From the NCBI GenBank assembly GCA_028711825.1, contig JAQTRM010000008.1, forward strand, positions 1 through 31,762: DNA of 31,762 bases, given 5' to 3'. A program made the translations under genes and the position numbers. Origin of the DNA: Candidatus Omnitrophota bacterium. Lineage in GTDB: Bacteria > Omnitrophota > Gorgyraeia > Gygaellales > Profunditerraquicolaceae. Below the pieces are notes generated by a model. That model made no database searches. It was not told the origin of the DNA and saw only the letters and a list, made by a program, of their open reading frames with translations. Of the stretch, positions 29,870 to 31,762 are shown in pieces (position 1 is the first letter of the stretch; every line of letters begins with the position of its first letter).

Positions 29870-30790
29870 ATGTTAAATAAAATACTGGAAAGGTTTTCCA
29901 AGCTTCTGGTGTTCTGGGTGATCCTGGCGGCGGCGACAGGTTACCTTTTTCCCGGGGTATTAGTGCCGTTTAAACCTTTTATCGACTGGATGTTCGGCCT
30001 GACGATGTTCGGTATCGGCTGCCTGCTTTCCGCGAAAGATTTTAAGCCGATTATTGAAAAGCCGAAACTGGTTTTGTTGGGAACCGCGGCGCAATTTCTG
30101 ATCATGCCCGTCCTTGCTTTTTGTATTATCAAGGTTTTAAATCTTCCTCCGGTTTTGGCGGTAGGGTTGATCCTGGCGGCGGCGGTGCCGGACGCGATGG
30201 CCGCCGGCGTAATGTCTTATCTTGCCGAAGCGGACGTGGCATTTTCCGTGGCCTTGACTACCGCTACGACTTTAGTTTCGCCGCTTTTAACGCCCGCGCT
30301 TACATTTTTTCTGGGGCGTCAGTATATCCCGATACAGTTCCTGCCGATGTTTAAAAGTATTATGCTGATGGTAATCCTGCCGTTGATCCTGGGCCTTTGG
30401 GTGCAGCATAAATTCCATAAGATTACCTCGCGGATCAAACCGGTTTTTCCGGCGCTTTCGACTTTATTTATCGCTTTTATCTGCGGGTTGGTGGTGGCTT
30501 TAAATAAGGACGCTCTGGGTAAGGTGACCTGGTTGATCCTGGCGGCGGTGATCAGTTTGAATCTTTTAGGGCTTCTTTTCGGGTATTTGGCGGGCAAAGC
30601 GTGTAAGTTCAGTATCTCCCAGCGGCGGACTTTGGCGATCAACGTCGGGATGCAAAATGCCGGAATGGGCGCGGTATTGGCGATCAAACATATTTCGGCT
30701 GAAGCGGCGATCCCTAACGCTCTTTTTGCAACCTGGTGCATCGTGAGCGCGGCAATCCTGGCGGGTATCTGGTCTAATAAAAAGGCCTGA
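29870..30790 (+). CDS. Bile acid:sodium symporter (BASS) family transporter
   Basis: A 306-residue protein with about nine to ten membrane segments. FGLTMFGIGCLLSAKDF and LTTATTLVSPLLTPALTFFLG fit BASS proteins (SBF fold), as does AINVGMQNAGMGAVLA near the C-terminus. The first crossover, usually PGG followed by SN, reads VPDAMAAGVMSYLAEAD here. Substrates of bacterial members include pantoate, pyruvate and others, and cannot be predicted. It starts 21 bases after the Nudix gene. Confidence 0.88.
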   Translation: MLNKILERFSKLLVFWVILAAATGYLFPGVLVPFKPFIDWMFGLTMFGIGCLLSAKDFKPIIEKPKLVLLGTAAQFLIMPVLAFCIIKVLNLPPVLAVGLILAAAVPDAMAAGVMSYLAEADVAFSVALTTATTLVSPLLTPALTFFLGRQYIPIQFLPMFKSIMLMVILPLILGLWVQHKFHKITSRIKPVFPALSTLFIAFICGLVVALNKDALGKVTWLILAAVISLNLLGLLFGYLAGKACKFSISQRRTLAINVGMQNAGMGAVLAIKHISAEAAIPNALFATWCIVSAAILAGIWSNKKA

Positions 30791-30804
30791 AATTTATTTT
30801 TGAG

Positions 30805-30813
30805 TGTTATAAT
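30805..30813 (+). promoter_or_regulatory. Extended -10 promoter of the GroES-like gene
   Basis: TGT-TATAAT is an extended -10 (TGnTATAAT) with no good -35. It leaves a leader of about 24 bases with AAGGTGAG at 30834-30841 as ribosome binding site for ATG 30844. Confidence 0.55.
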
Positions 30814-30843
30814 TAAAATCAATCGTAAAATTTAAGGTGAGAT

Positions 30844-31203
30844 ATGAATAAAGAGATTATCGTGGTAGGTGATAAAGTCCTGATTTCCCCGCACGAAGAA
30901 AATACCCGCACCGACTGCGGGCTTTACCTTCCCCAGGGCGTCCTGGAAAAAGAAAGGGTCCATAGCGGCAAGATCGTAAAAACGGGGCCCGGTTATCCCA
31001 TTCCCGACGCCAGTTCTCTGGAAAACGAACCCTGGCTTACCCAGAATTCTTCCGCGAAGTATTTTCCCCTCCAGGCTAAAGAAGGAGACGACTGTATATA
31101 TTTAAAAGACGCGGCGGTAGAGATCCAGTTTGAAAAGAACAAATATGTGATTGTTTCCCAGTCGGCGATCCTCGCCCTGATCCGGGACGGCGAAGGAATA
31201 TAG
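30844..31203 (+). CDS. GroES/Cpn10-like co-chaperonin-family protein
   Basis: A 119-residue protein. VVGDKVLISPHEENTRTDCGLYLPQGVLEKERVHSGKIVKTGPG matches the first half of GroES. EGDDCIYLKDAAVEIQFEKNKYVIVSQSAILALI matches the second. Between them lies an insertion of about 25 residues (65-90 approximately) absent from standard 95-residue GroES. No groEL follows, so it is likely a second, specialised Cpn10-type protein. The sequence at the mobile loop (EENTRTDCGLYLP) keeps the hydrophobic GLYLP contact for GroEL. Confidence 0.87.
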   Translation: MNKEIIVVGDKVLISPHEENTRTDCGLYLPQGVLEKERVHSGKIVKTGPGYPIPDASSLENEPWLTQNSSAKYFPLQAKEGDDCIYLKDAAVEIQFEKNKYVIVSQSAILALIRDGEGI

Positions 31204-31286
31204 CTTTCCGCGCCGCCCGTAATAAGGCGCCCGGCCGGATATTTAAATTTTTTCGGGAATAAAACGGGGTTTTTTACGTCTAATCT

Positions 31287-31762
31287 ATGCAAAGCCAAAA
31301 TAATGAAGACGCTCTTTATATTAAGGAATTCCTGGAAGGCAGCCAAACCGGGTTCGAGGCGCTGGTAAGGAAATACCAGGATAAGGTCTTGAATATCGTT
31401 TATTCCCTGGCGGGGCGGGACGTGGAGATCGAGGATATCGTTCAGGAGGTATTCCTGAAAGTTTACTACAAGATCGGATTCTTCCGCGGGGAAAGCCGGT
31501 TCTCAACCTGGCTTTACCGGGTTACCGTCAATACGACATATGATTTCCTCCGCAAGAGGAAGGCGCGCCCGGCTGAAGATCATTTTTTCGAACCCGCTTC
31601 CTCTTCCGAAGGGCCGCGCGAGCTGCTTCTGGGTAAAGAAAAAGAGGAAGCAATTAAAAAGGCCCTGGAAAATGTCCCTTTTAAATTCCGCGCGGCAGTG
31701 GTGCTGAAAGACCTGGAAGATTTAAGTTACGCGGAGATATCCGAAGCGCTGCATTGCAGTAT
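31287..31762 (+). CDS. ECF-type RNA polymerase sigma factor (3' end outside window)
   Basis: An open frame from ATG 31287 to the window end, 158 residues. Region 2 spans about 12-90 (FEALVRKYQDKVLNIVYSLAG, EDIVQEVFLKVYYKI, STWLYRVTVNTTYDFLRKRK). Region 4 begins near 118 (ALENVPFKFRAAVVLKDLEDLSYAEISEAL). This is a SigW/RpoE-type extracytoplasmic-function sigma factor. No ribosome binding site precedes the ATG. An anti-sigma gene would be expected next but lies outside. Confidence 0.93.
   Translation, partial: MQSQNNEDALYIKEFLEGSQTGFEALVRKYQDKVLNIVYSLAGRDVEIEDIVQEVFLKVYYKIGFFRGESRFSTWLYRVTVNTTYDFLRKRKARPAEDHFFEPASSSEGPRELLLGKEKEEAIKKALENVPFKFRAAVVLKDLEDLSYAEISEALHCS

Noticed and set aside
1..31762. 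CRISPR array, tRNA or rRNA genes, transposase or integrase genes
   Set aside because: I looked for evenly spaced direct repeats, cloverleaf-type sequences and DDE or tyrosine-recombinase motifs and saw none. The tandem heptads are too short and degenerate for CRISPR.

Overview
The window reads as a chromosomal segment of a Gram-negative, probably anaerobic bacterium. A TonB-dependent receptor with ExbB/ExbD/TonB, an OmpA-type lipoprotein and a periplasmic binding protein imply an outer membrane. A class III (glycyl-radical) ribonucleotide reductase with its radical-SAM activase implies anaerobic growth. The gene style, dense overlaps and GGGAC-type intergenic palindromes remind me of Omnitrophota or a related uncultured lineage, but that is an impression and not a test. 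Coding density is high. No tRNA, rRNA, CRISPR array or transposase gene is visible.

Region 1 (1-13309) is a continuous cobalamin locus. It begins inside cobU and runs through cobT, cobS, a threonine-phosphate decarboxylase (cobD), cobQ and cbiB, most overlapping by a few bases. These are the late steps from cobyrinic diamide, or salvaged corrinoid, to the finished cofactor. Next come a PP-loop ATPase of the DUF71 family, the ABC importer btuF-btuC-btuD, and a secreted DUF4430 protein related to the C-terminal domain of animal transcobalamin. A cobalamin riboswitch at 9394-9551 then precedes btuB, exbB, exbD and tonB. One variable arm of that riboswitch is built of degenerate 7-bp repeats.

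Region 2 (13364-18506) holds nrdD-nrdG, a minus-strand MFS exporter and a divergently oriented orphan ABC ATPase. The gap between the last two carries strong sigma-70-like promoters whose -10 boxes lie so close to the start codons that the mRNAs should be leaderless or nearly so.

Region 3 (18527-22088) is the most unusual part. After a strong promoter and a 250-nt leader comes a tightly coupled trio: an acetate kinase-like enzyme, a second acetate kinase homologue that has lost nearly all catalytic residues, and a FolE2 (GTP cyclohydrolase) homologue that has lost its canonical zinc ligands. A 65-bp palindromic element is present twice in inverted orientation, once in the leader and once in frame inside the pseudokinase. 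A terminator hairpin closes the unit.

Region 4 (22199-31762) carries cstA overlapping a lone type IV pilin-like gene, a 37-residue membrane peptide, an OmpA-domain lipoprotein, a RecB/Cas4-like nuclease with four possible cluster cysteines, an M42 aminopeptidase, a CPA1 antiporter with an RCK_C domain, a yeast-Fcy1-type cytosine deaminase coupled to a Nudix hydrolase, a BASS-family transporter, a GroES-like protein and the start of an ECF sigma factor cut by the window edge.

Degenerate heptad (7-bp period) tracts recur in four places: in the riboswitch, after nrdG, upstream of the ABC ATPase, and between the small peptide gene and the OmpA lipoprotein. Three of the four lie beside palindromes containing GGGAC. 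They look like one family of intergenic elements.
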